A DNA stretch of 64,000 nucleotides from Runella defluvii (GTDB taxonomy: Bacteria; Bacteroidota; Bacteroidia; Cytophagales; Spirosomataceae), in assembly GCF_014195535.1 (NCBI RefSeq), contig NZ_JACIBY010000002.1, positions 596,130-660,129 on the forward strand. Direction: 5' to 3'. The notes beneath the pieces were generated by a model. That model was not told where the DNA came from. It saw only the letters and a list, made by a program, of their open reading frames with translations, and made no database searches. Both the position numbers and the translations under genes were made by a program. Shown piece after piece: positions 8,361-17,212 of the stretch (positions within the stretch are counted from its first letter, which is position 1; every line of letters starts with the position of its first letter).

Positions 8361-9360
8361 TTCTTCTACTTCAAAAACATTCAACGAAAAGCCAAAAGCA
8401 ATTCAAGAACTCATCAATGTAGCATTATATATTCTCGAAACTTTTGGAATTCCTATTGAAGGCTCAGCTAGAAGGCTTGAACGAATGGCTCTTGCTTTTT
8501 TAGCCACTGGCGACATCAAAACGCAAGGAGATATACCTAAAGCCAAAGATTTAACAATTGGATTTTCGCTTAAAACGAGAGACATCATTCAGTATCTCAA
8601 CCAGCATTTTAACGAAACAATTAGCCCTGGCTCGTATGATAATATCCGAAGAAATGACTTAAAATTGCTTACAATTGCTGGAATTGTCGTTCAGTCAAGC
8701 CCAAATTCAGCGACAAATGATTCAACTCGGGGGTACGCACTGAACCCGATTTACGCCCAGCTCCTACGAGATTTTGGAAAAGAAACATGGGGAGAAATTG
8801 TAACCAATCAATTAAAAAATAATGATACTTTATCCCAAAAGTTAAAGCGAGAAAGAAATATTTCAAAAGTCGAAGTTTTGCTTCCTTCTGGAAAGCAGCT
8901 TGTGTTTTCTACAGGCGAACACAATACATTACAAAAAGCAATTATCGAAGAATTCCTTCCAAGATATGGTTTTGGGGCAGGAGTTCTGTATGTTGGTGAT
9001 ACCAGTGACAAATACCTTTTTCTTGACAAAGAGAAGTTAGCAGCGCTAAGTTTCTTTGAAATTTCTCACGAAGAACTTCCCGATATCATTGCTTACTCAA
9101 AGAAGAAGAATTGGCTTTACCTGATTGAAGCTGTCCATTCTTCTGGACCTATTTCTGAAATTCGACTTCTACAACTTCAAAAACTAACCCAAAATTGTAC
9201 CGCAAGCATCGTTTATATCACTGCTTTCAATTCTCGACAAAAATTTAGGCAGTTTATGACCGAAATCGCGTGGGAAACAGAAGTTTGGATTGCTGATAAC
9301 CCAGACCATTTAGTCCATTTTAACGGGGACAAATTTCTCGGCCCTTATCATAAAGAGTAA
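8344..9360 (+). CDS. Type II restriction endonuclease, BsuBI/PstI family
   Basis: 338 residues. The C-terminal half follows PstI closely in motif order: TGEHNTLQ, VLYVGDT, ELPDIIAY, KKNWLYLIEAV followed by SSGPIS, IAWETEVWIA, and the ending NPDHLVHFNGDKFLGP. The PDIIAY...IEAV region contains the likely PD-(D/E)xK-type catalytic residues. PstI and BsuBI cut CTGCAG, so that site is the best guess. The ATG at 8344 is chosen; a TTG two codons earlier is also open. The start lies inside the end of the methyltransferase gene, which couples their translation. Confidence 0.9.
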   Translation: MKQYINSSTSKTFNEKPKAIQELINVALYILETFGIPIEGSARRLERMALAFLATGDIKTQGDIPKAKDLTIGFSLKTRDIIQYLNQHFNETISPGSYDNIRRNDLKLLTIAGIVVQSSPNSATNDSTRGYALNPIYAQLLRDFGKETWGEIVTNQLKNNDTLSQKLKRERNISKVEVLLPSGKQLVFSTGEHNTLQKAIIEEFLPRYGFGAGVLYVGDTSDKYLFLDKEKLAALSFFEISHEELPDIIAYSKKKNWLYLIEAVHSSGPISEIRLLQLQKLTQNCTASIVYITAFNSRQKFRQFMTEIAWETEVWIADNPDHLVHFNGDKFLGPYHKE

Positions 9361-9426
9361 TTCAACAGCGTTGTAGCTCCTATTGAATTAGATACATAAC
9401 AAAAGTTTTCGACCATTACTTACACT

Positions 9427-9762
9427 ATGCTTACTGTTTACGGTATTTCTAACTGCGACACCATCAAAAAAACACTCAATTGGCTCAAATCCAACCAAAT
9501 GGAATTCTTATTCCATGATTATAAAAAGCAAGGAGTTTCGCGCGAAACAATTGAAAATTGGCTCTCTCAAACCGATTGGACAACGTTGGTAAATAAAGCA
9601 GGGACTACCTTTAAAGCACTTTCTGACGAGCAAAAAGCAGCTATTGTCGATTCGCAAAGTGCCCTTGAATTGATGCTCGAAAAACCTTCGTTGATTAAAC
9701 GTCCCGTGATTGAAAACAGCGGAAAAATCGTAAAAATTGGTTGGAAACCCGAAGGATTATGA
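9427..9762 (+). CDS. ArsC/Spx-like thioredoxin-fold protein (YffB family)
   Basis: 111 residues. It starts with VYGISNCDTIKKTLNWL, the single-cysteine N-terminal motif of the ArsC/Spx superfamily, followed by FHDYKKQG and a late LIKRPVIE segment, which contains the conserved RPV. YffB-type proteins are thought to act on glutathione or protein thiols, but their reaction is not established. It ends in a 4-nt ATGA overlap with the following epimerase gene. Confidence 0.85.
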   Translation: MLTVYGISNCDTIKKTLNWLKSNQMEFLFHDYKKQGVSRETIENWLSQTDWTTLVNKAGTTFKALSDEQKAAIVDSQSALELMLEKPSLIKRPVIENSGKIVKIGWKPEGL

Positions 9763-10877
9763 GAATCCTTACTGTTTTTGGCACCCGCCCCGAGGCCATC
9801 AAAATGGCCATGCTGGTTCGTCAGCTCCGCCACCACCCGCATTTTGAGCATAAATTATGCGTAACGGGTCAGCATCGCCACATGCTCGACCAAGTGCTCG
9901 AATTGTTTGAGCTAACGCCTGACTTTGACCTCAACATCATGCAAGCGGGGCAGGATTTGACCGACATCACGTGTCGAATCCTCACGGGATTACGTACCCT
10001 TTTCCAGTCGTATCGCCCCGACCTCGTGCTCGTACACGGCGATACCACTACTTGCATGGCTACGTCGTTGGCGGCTTTTTACGCTGGCATTAAAATAGGT
10101 CACGTTGAGGCAGGACTACGCACAGGAAACTTGCAATCGCCTTTTCCTGAAGAAGCCAATCGACTCATCACCGACCGCCTCGCCAACTATTATTTTGCCC
10201 CTACCAACCGCAATGTAGAAGCTTTGGTACGTGAAGGTGTTGCCCCAAACGTGATTATCAAAACAGGAAATACCGTCATAGACGCACTCCTGCACGTAAG
10301 CAAACAAGTGGAAGGGTTTTCGGAACGGGTATCAGAGGACTTGAAGCAGCTTTTTTCTACCAATCGCAAGATTTTATTGGTTACAGGGCATCGTCGCGAA
10401 AACTTTGGCGAAGGTTTTATTCAAATTTGTGACGCTTTACGTGAACTTGCCCAGCAGCATCCGAGCTTAGAAATTGTCTATCCTGTTCATCTCAACCCTA
10501 ATGTTCAACGGCCTGTCTATGAACGCTTAGGGGACTTGCCCAATGTACACTTACCTGCCCCGATGGATTACGCCGATTTTGTGTATGCGATGAAAAAAAG
10601 TTGGGTCATCCTGACCGATTCAGGTGGTGTACAAGAAGAAGCTCCGAGTTTGGGCAAACCCGTGCTGGTCATGCGCGACACCACCGAGCGCCCCGAGGCA
10701 GTCGAAGCGGGAACCGTTCGGCTCGTGGGAGCCAATCGCGCTACCATCACCCAAGCCGTTACTGAGCTTTGGACACAAGCGTCTGTCTATCAAGCAATGT
10801 CAGAAGCCAACAACCCCTACGGTGATGGTTTTGCGAGTCAACGAATTATTGATTTTCTAGCGAGCATTGTCGGTTAG
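9759..10877 (+). CDS. wecB: UDP-N-acetylglucosamine 2-epimerase (non-hydrolysing)
   Basis: 372 residues with a GT-B-like fold. It converts UDP-GlcNAc to UDP-ManNAc for surface polysaccharide synthesis. Motifs: FGTRPEAIKM at the start, HVEAGLRTG, PEEANR, TGHRRENFG and the UDP-binding TDSGGVQEEAPSLGKPV. The ATG at 9759 overlaps the preceding stop as ATGA and begins exactly at the family's usual MRILTVFGTRPE, so it is preferred over the upstream TTG at 9741. Nucleotide-sugar genes rfbB and galE lie nearby. Confidence 0.95.
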   Translation: MRILTVFGTRPEAIKMAMLVRQLRHHPHFEHKLCVTGQHRHMLDQVLELFELTPDFDLNIMQAGQDLTDITCRILTGLRTLFQSYRPDLVLVHGDTTTCMATSLAAFYAGIKIGHVEAGLRTGNLQSPFPEEANRLITDRLANYYFAPTNRNVEALVREGVAPNVIIKTGNTVIDALLHVSKQVEGFSERVSEDLKQLFSTNRKILLVTGHRRENFGEGFIQICDALRELAQQHPSLEIVYPVHLNPNVQRPVYERLGDLPNVHLPAPMDYADFVYAMKKSWVILTDSGGVQEEAPSLGKPVLVMRDTTERPEAVEAGTVRLVGANRATITQAVTELWTQASVYQAMSEANNPYGDGFASQRIIDFLASIVG

Positions 10878-10908
10878 GAGTAACCGACGCCACAAACCTA
10901 CGGCACAG

Positions 10909-11493
10909 CTAACGCCCTTCTTTGGGCAAAGGGATTTCTCCTGTTTGGGCGTAGTTGACCAACCATTCTTTTTTAGGACCTTGAATTGTGAGAAAAAAAT
11001 CGTAGATGGGCTTCATGTCCTTCACAAAATCGCCCGTGGGATAAATAACATCGCCAAAAACCACTGCTTTTCGTGGATAATCAAAGCCTACCAAAATAAT
11101 GGGTACTTTGGCTTTTAGGGCCATGTAATAAAAGCCCGTTTTTAGTTTTGACACATTGCTGCGTGTTCCTTCGGGAGCAATGGCAATGTGAATTGTTTCG
11201 TTTTCTTGAAACGTAGCCGCTACCGCCTCCACCAAGTTATTGTTTTTTGTCCGATCTACAGGGTACCCGCCAAGCCCGCGAAATAGCCAGCCAGAATACC
11301 ACTTAAACAACGCACTTTTTCCGAGGTAGCCAATTTTAAGATTTATGTACGCCCTCACGCCTACACCTACAAAAAAATCAGAATTGTACCAATGCGGGCT
11401 TACAAGCCATATCCCTTTTTTTAGTTCGGTGGGTGCATGTCCTATTGTACGCCAGCCAACTAGCCGATAAAGTAGTCCAAAAAGCCAATTCAT
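10909..11493 (-). CDS. 1-acyl-sn-glycerol-3-phosphate acyltransferase-like protein (PlsC domain)
   Basis: 194 residues. The acyltransferase blocks are visible: HWYNSD (the HX4D catalytic pair, about 34-39), GGYPVDR, APEGTRS and the later VPIILVGFDYPRK. The protein would transfer acyl groups to lysophosphatidate or a related acceptor at the membrane. It is shorter than classic PlsC (about 240) and lacks a strong first membrane helix, so the acceptor could differ. Confidence 0.85.
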   Translation of the reverse strand: MNWLFGLLYRLVGWRTIGHAPTELKKGIWLVSPHWYNSDFFVGVGVRAYINLKIGYLGKSALFKWYSGWLFRGLGGYPVDRTKNNNLVEAVAATFQENETIHIAIAPEGTRSNVSKLKTGFYYMALKAKVPIILVGFDYPRKAVVFGDVIYPTGDFVKDMKPIYDFFLTIQGPKKEWLVNYAQTGEIPLPKEGR

Positions 11494-11632
11494 GAAGTGT
11501 AAAAGGTTAGGTTTTTCTCAAATGTAACGACCACTTGCGTTTTCAGCAACATTTCTTCACTTTTTTGAAAAAAGGAAACGATATTGTATTTTATGCGTTA
11601 CAATAAGTAATGAACCACTCTTTTCTATTTCG

Positions 11633-12508
11633 ATGAATATGCAAGGAATTACCAAACGTTCTTTACTAAAAGATGCTATTTTAATTACAGCAGGTATTTT
11701 TAGCGCGGGACTTGGCCTGAAAGGTTTTTTACTTTCGAGCCACTTTATTGATGGCGGTGTCACGGGCATTTCTATGCTTCTTTCGTCCATCTTAAAAGTA
11801 CCTCTGGCTGTACTTATTCCTATCATTAACCTACCATTTATTTTGATGGGCTACCGTCAAATCGGTTTAGCGTTTGCCATCAAAAGTACCTTTGCCATTA
11901 CGGGTTTATCCATCTGCCTAGCTTTTGTTCACTTCCCCGATGTGACTCCCGACTTGTTATTAACATCCGTATTTGGTGGTTTTTTTATTGGGGCTGGTAT
12001 TGGGTTAGCCATGCGAGGAGGTGCTGTTTTGGACGGTACAGAAGTAGCGGCATTGCTTGTTAGCCGTCGAAATTCTACGATTCGCGTTGGTGATGTGATT
12101 TTGGGCATGAACATTCTCATTTTTGCCACGGCGGCCTACTTTTTGGGCGTTGACATTGCCCTTTATTCGATGCTAACCTACTTCACCGCCTCCAAAACCG
12201 TCGATTATTTGATTCATGGTATCGAAGAATATACAGCCGTCTGGATTGTTTCTGACCATCACGAAGCCATCCGCGAAATGATTACGGACAAACTCCACAA
12301 AGGGGTCACAGTCTTAAACAGTGAAAAAGGTTTTGGAAAACGTGGACTTCAAAACCAAGAAACTAAAGTGCTCTACTCAGTCGTGACTCGACTAGAAGTC
12401 AGCCGTTTACGGGATGCCATTTCAGAAATAGACCCGCAGGCTTTTGTAGTCCAACACGGAATTGACGATGCCCGTGGAGGGATTGTAAAAGAAAGGGCAT
12501 TGCACTAA
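11633..12508 (+). CDS. YitT family membrane protein (DUF2179 C-terminal domain)
   Basis: 291 residues. There are about five to six N-terminal membrane segments, with GLGLKGFLLSSHFIDGGVTGIS and a glycine-rich GGFFIGAGIGLAMRGGAVLDGTE loop, both typical of YitT proteins. A soluble ferredoxin-like C-terminal domain of about 80 residues (DUF2179) follows. The function of the family is unknown. The stop codon lies in the loop of a terminator hairpin. Confidence 0.88.
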   Translation: MNMQGITKRSLLKDAILITAGIFSAGLGLKGFLLSSHFIDGGVTGISMLLSSILKVPLAVLIPIINLPFILMGYRQIGLAFAIKSTFAITGLSICLAFVHFPDVTPDLLLTSVFGGFFIGAGIGLAMRGGAVLDGTEVAALLVSRRNSTIRVGDVILGMNILIFATAAYFLGVDIALYSMLTYFTASKTVDYLIHGIEEYTAVWIVSDHHEAIREMITDKLHKGVTVLNSEKGFGKRGLQNQETKVLYSVVTRLEVSRLRDAISEIDPQAFVVQHGIDDARGGIVKERALH

Positions 12509-12523
12509 TGTGCAACGCCCTTT
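12492..12523. terminator. Bidirectional terminator overlapping the YitT stop codon
   Basis: AAAGGGCATTGCAC (12492-12505), loop TAAT, then GTGCAACGCCCTTT (12510-12523); 13 of 14 pairs match. A and T runs flank it. The yitT stop TAA (12506-12508) lies in the loop, so the last codons form the stem. It also serves the convergent rfbB gene. Confidence 0.75.
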
Positions 12524-12549
12524 AAAATTATTCGCTAAATCAGTCTTAG

Positions 12550-13605
12550 TTAGCGATCTTCGTACATCCCTTCGTAGTATTTTTGATAATTACCCGACGT
12601 TACATTGTCGAGCCATTCTTGGTTATCTAAGTACCACTGCACCGTTTTTTCAAGCCCTTGCTCAAACGTCACCGACGGCTTCCAGCCTAGCTCGTTCATT
12701 AACTTTGCGGGATCAATGGCGTATCTCAAATCGTGACCAGCGCGATCGGTCACGTACGTAATCAATTGTGCCGACGTGCCTTCTTCACGGCCTAGTTTTT
12801 GGTCCATGATAGTACACAGCAAATGCACCAAATCAATATTTTTCCACTCGTTGCAACCGCCAATGTTATACGTTTCGCCGTTGACACCCTGATGAAAAAT
12901 AGCATCAATCGCCCGTGCATGGTCTTCTACGTACAACCAATCACGCACATTTTCGCCTTTTCCATACACTGGAAGCGGTTTGTGGTGGCGAATATTGTTG
13001 ATCATCAACGGAATCAATTTCTCTGGAAAGTGATTAGGGCCGTAGTTGTTTGAGCAGTTTGAAATTACTACTGGAAGTTTGTACGTATTCTGATACGCTC
13101 TTACAAAGTGGTCAGACGAGGCTTTTGAAGCCGAATAAGGCGAACGTGGGTCGTACTTGGTCGTTTCCACAAAAAACTCGTTGGGGTCATGAAGTTCTCC
13201 ATAAACCTCATCAGTCGAAACATGATAAAAACGGCGTCCTTCCTCTTTTCCTTTCCAGCACTGACGGGCCGCGTTGAGTAAGTTGACCGTTCCGATGACG
13301 TTGGTCACCACAAAAGCCATTGGATCAGAAATTGACCTGTCCACGTGCGATTCGGCCGCCAAGTGAATGACTCCTGTGAAATCATTGTCTTTAAATAATT
13401 TATCAATAAATGCCGCATCGGTTATGTCGCCTTTAACAAAACGGTAATTAGGGGCATTTTCAATGTCTGTAAGATTGGCAAGATTCCCTGCGTACGTCAG
13501 TGCATCGAGATTCACAATCTGATACGCTGGGTATTCGGTCACAAAACGGCGCACTACGTGTGAGCCAATAAAACCTGCTCCGCCTGTAATAAGTATAGTT
13601 TGCAT
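12550..13605 (-). CDS. rfbB: dTDP-glucose 4,6-dehydratase
   Basis: 351 residues, extended short-chain dehydrogenase fold. GGAGFIGSHVV near the start binds NAD. STDEVYG carries the threonine and the Asp-Glu pair used for dehydration, and YSASKAS supplies the Tyr-Lys of YxxxK. NNYGPNHFPEKLIP and GENVRDWLYVEDH are substrate-side signatures of RfbB. It makes dTDP-4-keto-6-deoxyglucose for rhamnose and related sugars. The usual rfbA/C/D partners are not in the window. It lies directly downstream of galE on the same strand (14-nt gap). Confidence 0.95.
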   Translation of the reverse strand: MQTILITGGAGFIGSHVVRRFVTEYPAYQIVNLDALTYAGNLANLTDIENAPNYRFVKGDITDAAFIDKLFKDNDFTGVIHLAAESHVDRSISDPMAFVVTNVIGTVNLLNAARQCWKGKEEGRRFYHVSTDEVYGELHDPNEFFVETTKYDPRSPYSASKASSDHFVRAYQNTYKLPVVISNCSNNYGPNHFPEKLIPLMINNIRHHKPLPVYGKGENVRDWLYVEDHARAIDAIFHQGVNGETYNIGGCNEWKNIDLVHLLCTIMDQKLGREEGTSAQLITYVTDRAGHDLRYAIDPAKLMNELGWKPSVTFEQGLEKTVQWYLDNQEWLDNVTSGNYQKYYEGMYEDR

Positions 13606-13619
13606 AAAATGTGTTTCTG

Positions 13620-14648
13620 TTAAACAGTTGCGTTATCTGCTGCCAATGCTTGTTGCCAGCGCCAAGCATCCCGAAGTGATTCTTCGAGCGTTTTTTCAGC
13701 TTTCCAGCCCATCACATTGTGCGACTTATCTACCTGAGCGTAAATTTGCTCAATGTCACCCGCACGACGAGGCCCGATTGCGTAATTTAGCTTGATGTTA
13801 TTTACTTGCTCAAACGTCTGAATCAAACGAAGCACCGTTACGCCTTCGCCCGTTCCTACGTTGAACACGTCATAAAAGTTATCTTCTTCGGTTTTGGCCA
13901 ATAGCTCAAGTGCTTTTACGTGTGCTTTAGCCAAGTCCACCACGTGGATAAAGTCACGAATACAAGTACCGTCGGGGGTGTTGTAGTCGTCCCCAAATAC
14001 CGTTAATTTTTCGCGTAAACCCGCCGCAGCTTGCGTCAAATAAGGAACCAAATTGCTTGGTACACCGCGCGGCAACTCCCCAATTTGCGCCGATTCGTGC
14101 GCACCCACTGGATTAAAATAGCGCAACGAAATCGCTTTAAGACCCGTTTTTGAGATGACCACGTCACGAATAATGTCTTCACAAATACGCTTGGTATTTC
14201 CGTACGGTGAAGCCGCTTCTTGGCGAGGTGTTTCTTCCGTCACAGGTAGCACGTCAGGTTGTCCATACACCGTACACGACGAAGAAAATACAAAGCTTTT
14301 TACGCCAAACTCCTGCATTACTTTCAACATCGCAAGCGTAGAGCCTAGGTTGTTTTGGTAATACATCAATGGCTTTTCCACCGACTCTCCTACGGCTTTA
14401 CTTGCCGCAAAATGAATCACGCCATCGAATTTTTCTTTTGCAAATATTTGCCGCAACGCTGTCTCATCATTGCAATCGGCGCTGTATGACACAACAGCCT
14501 TCCCAATAATAGATTCTAGCCTGCTAAGTACTTTTTCTTCTGAGTTACTGAAGTCATCAATGATAACTGGCTCAAAACCTGACTGATGCAGTTCAACAAC
14601 CGTATGAGAGCCAATAAAACCAGCTCCTCCTGTGACCAATATTTTCAT
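13620..14648 (-). CDS. galE: UDP-glucose 4-epimerase
   Basis: 342 residues, extended short-chain dehydrogenase. MKILVTGGAGFIGSH is the NAD-binding start; SSSCTVYG supplies the catalytic Ser, and SPYGNTKR the Tyr and Lys. LRYFNPVGAHES and DGTCIRDFIHVVDLA are GalE hallmarks. It interconverts UDP-glucose and UDP-galactose. The frame is open for another 62 codons upstream, but the standard N-terminus fixes the start at 14648. It precedes rfbB in what looks like a two-gene operon. Confidence 0.95.
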   Translation of the reverse strand: MKILVTGGAGFIGSHTVVELHQSGFEPVIIDDFSNSEEKVLSRLESIIGKAVVSYSADCNDETALRQIFAKEKFDGVIHFAASKAVGESVEKPLMYYQNNLGSTLAMLKVMQEFGVKSFVFSSSCTVYGQPDVLPVTEETPRQEAASPYGNTKRICEDIIRDVVISKTGLKAISLRYFNPVGAHESAQIGELPRGVPSNLVPYLTQAAAGLREKLTVFGDDYNTPDGTCIRDFIHVVDLAKAHVKALELLAKTEEDNFYDVFNVGTGEGVTVLRLIQTFEQVNNIKLNYAIGPRRAGDIEQIYAQVDKSHNVMGWKAEKTLEESLRDAWRWQQALAADNATV

Positions 14649-14671
14649 GTAAAGTGTAGAAAATTGAATGA

Positions 14672-14679
14672 CAAAACTA
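14672..14679 (-). promoter_or_regulatory. -7 element for galE-rfbB
   Basis: On the minus strand the sequence reads TAGTTTTG, a match to TAnnTTTG, 23 nt upstream of the galE ATG. Its position also argues against the longer upstream open frame. No clear -33 TTTG was found. Confidence 0.5.
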
Positions 14680-14741
14680 TAAAATTTGGGCACTGAAAAA
14701 AAAATGTTTTTCTTTAACGCAAACTTCACTGACATTGCTCC

Positions 14742-15590
14742 ATGACAGAACAAGAAATCAAAGCGCTGGTTTCGCTTCTCGACGACGACGACAAAGAGGT
14801 GTTGCAGTTGGTTGAAAAAGAAATTAGACAGCAAAGAGAGATTATCATTCCCTATTTAGAGAATGAGTGGGAAGGTGCGGGCTTTAATCCAAAAATTCAG
14901 CGCCGCATCGAAGAATTAGTGCACGAGCTTCAGTTTGAAGTCTTGCTTGAACGCCTGTCCACTTGGCACCACGGCGGAGCAATTGACTTACTGGAAGGGC
15001 TCTGGGTAATTGCTACCTACCAATATCCTGATTTGTCGCTGGAAAGCCTCCGAAGCGACTTCGAACAGTTTTATTACGAAACATGGCTTGAGTTTAAAGA
15101 AGACATGCACCCGATTGATCAAATTCGAGCTTTGAATCACGTCTTTTTTTCAAAGCTAAAGTTTGGTTCAAACACCAAAAATTTCCACGCGGCAAGCAAC
15201 TCGATGATCAACATCGTGTTGGAATCCCGCAAGGGGAATCCTATTACCCTGTGTTGTATTTACATGATTGTGGCCCAACGCCTCAATATGCCCGTTTACG
15301 GGGTCAATTTACCTAACCTTTTTGTACTTACTTACAAAAAGGACGCAGTGCAGTTTTACATCAATGTCTTTAACAAGGGCTTGGTGTTTATGCGCTCCGA
15401 CATCGACCATTACATTGCGCAGCTCAACCTCAAGTCCAACGATTCGTTTTATCAGCCTTGTTCTAACCTCGACATCTTGCGTCGGGTTCTTCGGAACCTT
15501 ACGCTTGCATTTGAAAAAACGGGCGATAGCGATAAAGTAAAAGAAATTGAGCGAATGTCCGCAGTGTTACAGGAACCGATTGAGGAATAA
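14742..15590 (+). CDS. SirB1-family transglutaminase-like protein
   Basis: 282 residues. The central part, ending NPITLCCIYMIVAQRLNMPVYGVNLP, is the signature of the SirB1 N-terminal transglutaminase-like domain; the CC pair sits where the catalytic Cys would be. The C-terminal part is helical (DILRRVLRNLTLAFEKTGD), like the TPR tail of SirB1. The first 60 residues are charged and probably helical. No signal peptide is present. The biochemical role of the family is unknown. Confidence 0.82.
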   Translation: MTEQEIKALVSLLDDDDKEVLQLVEKEIRQQREIIIPYLENEWEGAGFNPKIQRRIEELVHELQFEVLLERLSTWHHGGAIDLLEGLWVIATYQYPDLSLESLRSDFEQFYYETWLEFKEDMHPIDQIRALNHVFFSKLKFGSNTKNFHAASNSMINIVLESRKGNPITLCCIYMIVAQRLNMPVYGVNLPNLFVLTYKKDAVQFYINVFNKGLVFMRSDIDHYIAQLNLKSNDSFYQPCSNLDILRRVLRNLTLAFEKTGDSDKVKEIERMSAVLQEPIEE

Positions 15591-15602
15591 AGGAACGGCT
15601 TA

Positions 15603-16244
15603 TTACACTGCCAACACCCCCAAAAAATCGTCCACCCGAAAACGGTACAGGCGGTGTTGTTGGCGTGGTAGTGGGGTATGAATGGGAAAAATTTCGCCCG
15701 TAAAAAAGTCGTTTTCGTCGGTAAAAGGGTGAACGAAAATTTCCTCCTTAAAACTCAAATTTCGAGTACCGTGCAATTTGTACAACGCTTCTTTGGCACA
15801 CCAGTACGTGCAAAGGCGCTCTAGCTGCTCGCCCGCGTGGGTTGTTTCTGAATCCGAAAGGAATTTGGGCGCCACGCGGGCGAGCTTAGGCGCAACTCGT
15901 TCTAAGTCCACGCCAAGGGATACCGACGGGTGCAAGGCCACCACCACAAACCGCGCCGTGTGCGTAAGCGAAATTTCCGCTACGGCATTGTTCAAAAACG
16001 GTTTTCCAAAATTGTCTTTCTGCATCCCTGTATAAATACGCCCACTGGCTTCTACAATCGACTGCATCGCTCGTCTGCCAGTTATCCATTCCAATCGTTT
16101 TTGTGGATGCGAGATGGTCTCATATTCGGCCCATTCTTCGGCCGTGGCCACAAGTCCTTCTTGCAATTCTTCGATAGGCTCAAAAATCTCCCAAATCAGG
16201 AGCAAACATTCCTCAAAAACAGTCCACTGGCGAACGATAGGCAT
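15603..16244 (-). CDS. 4'-phosphopantetheinyl transferase superfamily protein
   Basis: 213 residues, Sfp-like two-lobed size. The diagnostic metal/CoA motifs are LGVDLERVAPKLARVAPKF in the middle and YWCAKEALYKLHG about 50 residues later, corresponding to (V/I)GxDxE and WxxKEAxxK. The enzyme moves the phosphopantetheine arm from CoA onto carrier proteins. No carrier protein or synthase gene is adjacent, so it could serve fatty acid synthesis or a distant pathway. It is divergent from the WD40 gene. Confidence 0.9.
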   Translation of the reverse strand: MPIVRQWTVFEECLLLIWEIFEPIEELQEGLVATAEEWAEYETISHPQKRLEWITGRRAMQSIVEASGRIYTGMQKDNFGKPFLNNAVAEISLTHTARFVVVALHPSVSLGVDLERVAPKLARVAPKFLSDSETTHAGEQLERLCTYWCAKEALYKLHGTRNLSFKEEIFVHPFTDENDFFTGEIFPIHTPLPRQQHRLYRFRVDDFLGVLAV

Positions 16245-16262
16245 AGATGCAATCTTTTGGTG

Positions 16263-16270
16263 TAACTTTG
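16263..16270 (+). promoter_or_regulatory. -7 element for the WD40 gene
   Basis: TAACTTTG matches TAnnTTTG and lies 27 nt before ATG 16298. It supports 16298 rather than 16247 as the true start, because the longer frame would begin upstream of the promoter. Confidence 0.5.
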
Positions 16271-16297
16271 CACAAAAATACGGGCGTTTGGAATTTT

Positions 16298-17206
16298 ATG
16301 CTTCAAGTAACTAAAATAGACACATTTTCTGGTCACCGCGACTGCGTATATGCGCTTCAACCTTCGGCAGAAGATAAGTACTTTTATTCAGCCGGTGGCG
16401 ATGGCATGATTGTCAAGTGGGACCTAACCCGTCCTGATTGGGGCGATGTTGTCGCTCAAGTGCCTGCATCTGTCTATGCTTTGGCATTTGACACTACCCA
16501 AAACCAACTGTGGGTAGGACAAAACTACGAAGGAATTCAGGTCATTGACCCGCTCGAAAAACGCGTTGTCGCTTCGGCACAACTGACCACAGCCGCCATT
16601 TTTGACATTGTTTTTTTTGAAAACCAAGCGTTTTTGGCTCTTTCAGACGGCGTTGTTATCGTAATGGACCGTCAAGCATTTGCCGTTCGTAAACATATCA
16701 AAGCCAGTCAGCAGTCAGCGCGGTGTATCTCCATTAATGCCCTTACCCGCGAAATAGCCATCGGTTATAGCGATAACTACATCCGCGTGTTTGGTATCGA
16801 CGAGCTAGACTTACGACACACGTGGGAAGCCCATAGCAATTCTGTTTTCTCAGTTTGCTTCTCGCCCGACGGCCGCTATTTGTTATCGGGAAGCCGCGAT
16901 GCGCACTTGAAAATCTGGGACGTAGCCAATGGATACGCACTTCATCAAGACATTGTCGCTCACCTTTTCGCCATCAATCACCTTACTTACAGCCCCGACC
17001 AACGGTTGTTTGCCTCGTGTAGCATGGACAAATCAATCAAGCTATGGGACGCGACCACTTTCCGACTTCTCAAGGTGATTGACCGTGCTCGACATGCAGG
17101 TCACGGTACTTCCATCAATAAACTCCTTTGGACGTCCTTTCACAATCAACTCATTTCAGCCAGCGACGACCGTCGAATTTCGGTCTGGGACATAAAGACC
17201 AACTAA
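16298..17206 (+). CDS. WD40 repeat protein
   Basis: 302 residues that fit a single seven-bladed beta-propeller. Repeats with GH...WD spacing are clear, for example SGHRDCVYAL...IVKWDL, EAHSNSVFSVCFSPDGRYLLSGSRDAHLKIWDV (split across blades), CSMDKSIKLWDA and SASDDRRISVWDI at the end. There is no signal peptide, so it is a cytoplasmic scaffold of unknown partner. The ATG at 16298 is preferred because of the promoter element upstream. The MATE gene follows after 6 nt. Confidence 0.88.
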   Translation: MLQVTKIDTFSGHRDCVYALQPSAEDKYFYSAGGDGMIVKWDLTRPDWGDVVAQVPASVYALAFDTTQNQLWVGQNYEGIQVIDPLEKRVVASAQLTTAAIFDIVFFENQAFLALSDGVVIVMDRQAFAVRKHIKASQQSARCISINALTREIAIGYSDNYIRVFGIDELDLRHTWEAHSNSVFSVCFSPDGRYLLSGSRDAHLKIWDVANGYALHQDIVAHLFAINHLTYSPDQRLFASCSMDKSIKLWDATTFRLLKVIDRARHAGHGTSINKLLWTSFHNQLISASDDRRISVWDIKTN

Positions 17207-17212
17207 ACAGCC

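Noticed and set aside
7338..9360. Part of a larger defence island
   Set aside because: The neighbours on both sides are housekeeping genes (SRPBCC, YffB, wecB). No other defence gene was seen.
14649..14834. Upstream extension of galE by 62 codons
   Set aside because: It overlaps the start of the divergent SirB1-like gene and lies upstream of a fitting -7 promoter element; the standard GalE N-terminus starts at 14648.
16247..16297. Start of the WD40 gene at ATG 16247
   Set aside because: A TAACTTTG promoter element lies inside the extension, and the propeller begins directly after ATG 16298.
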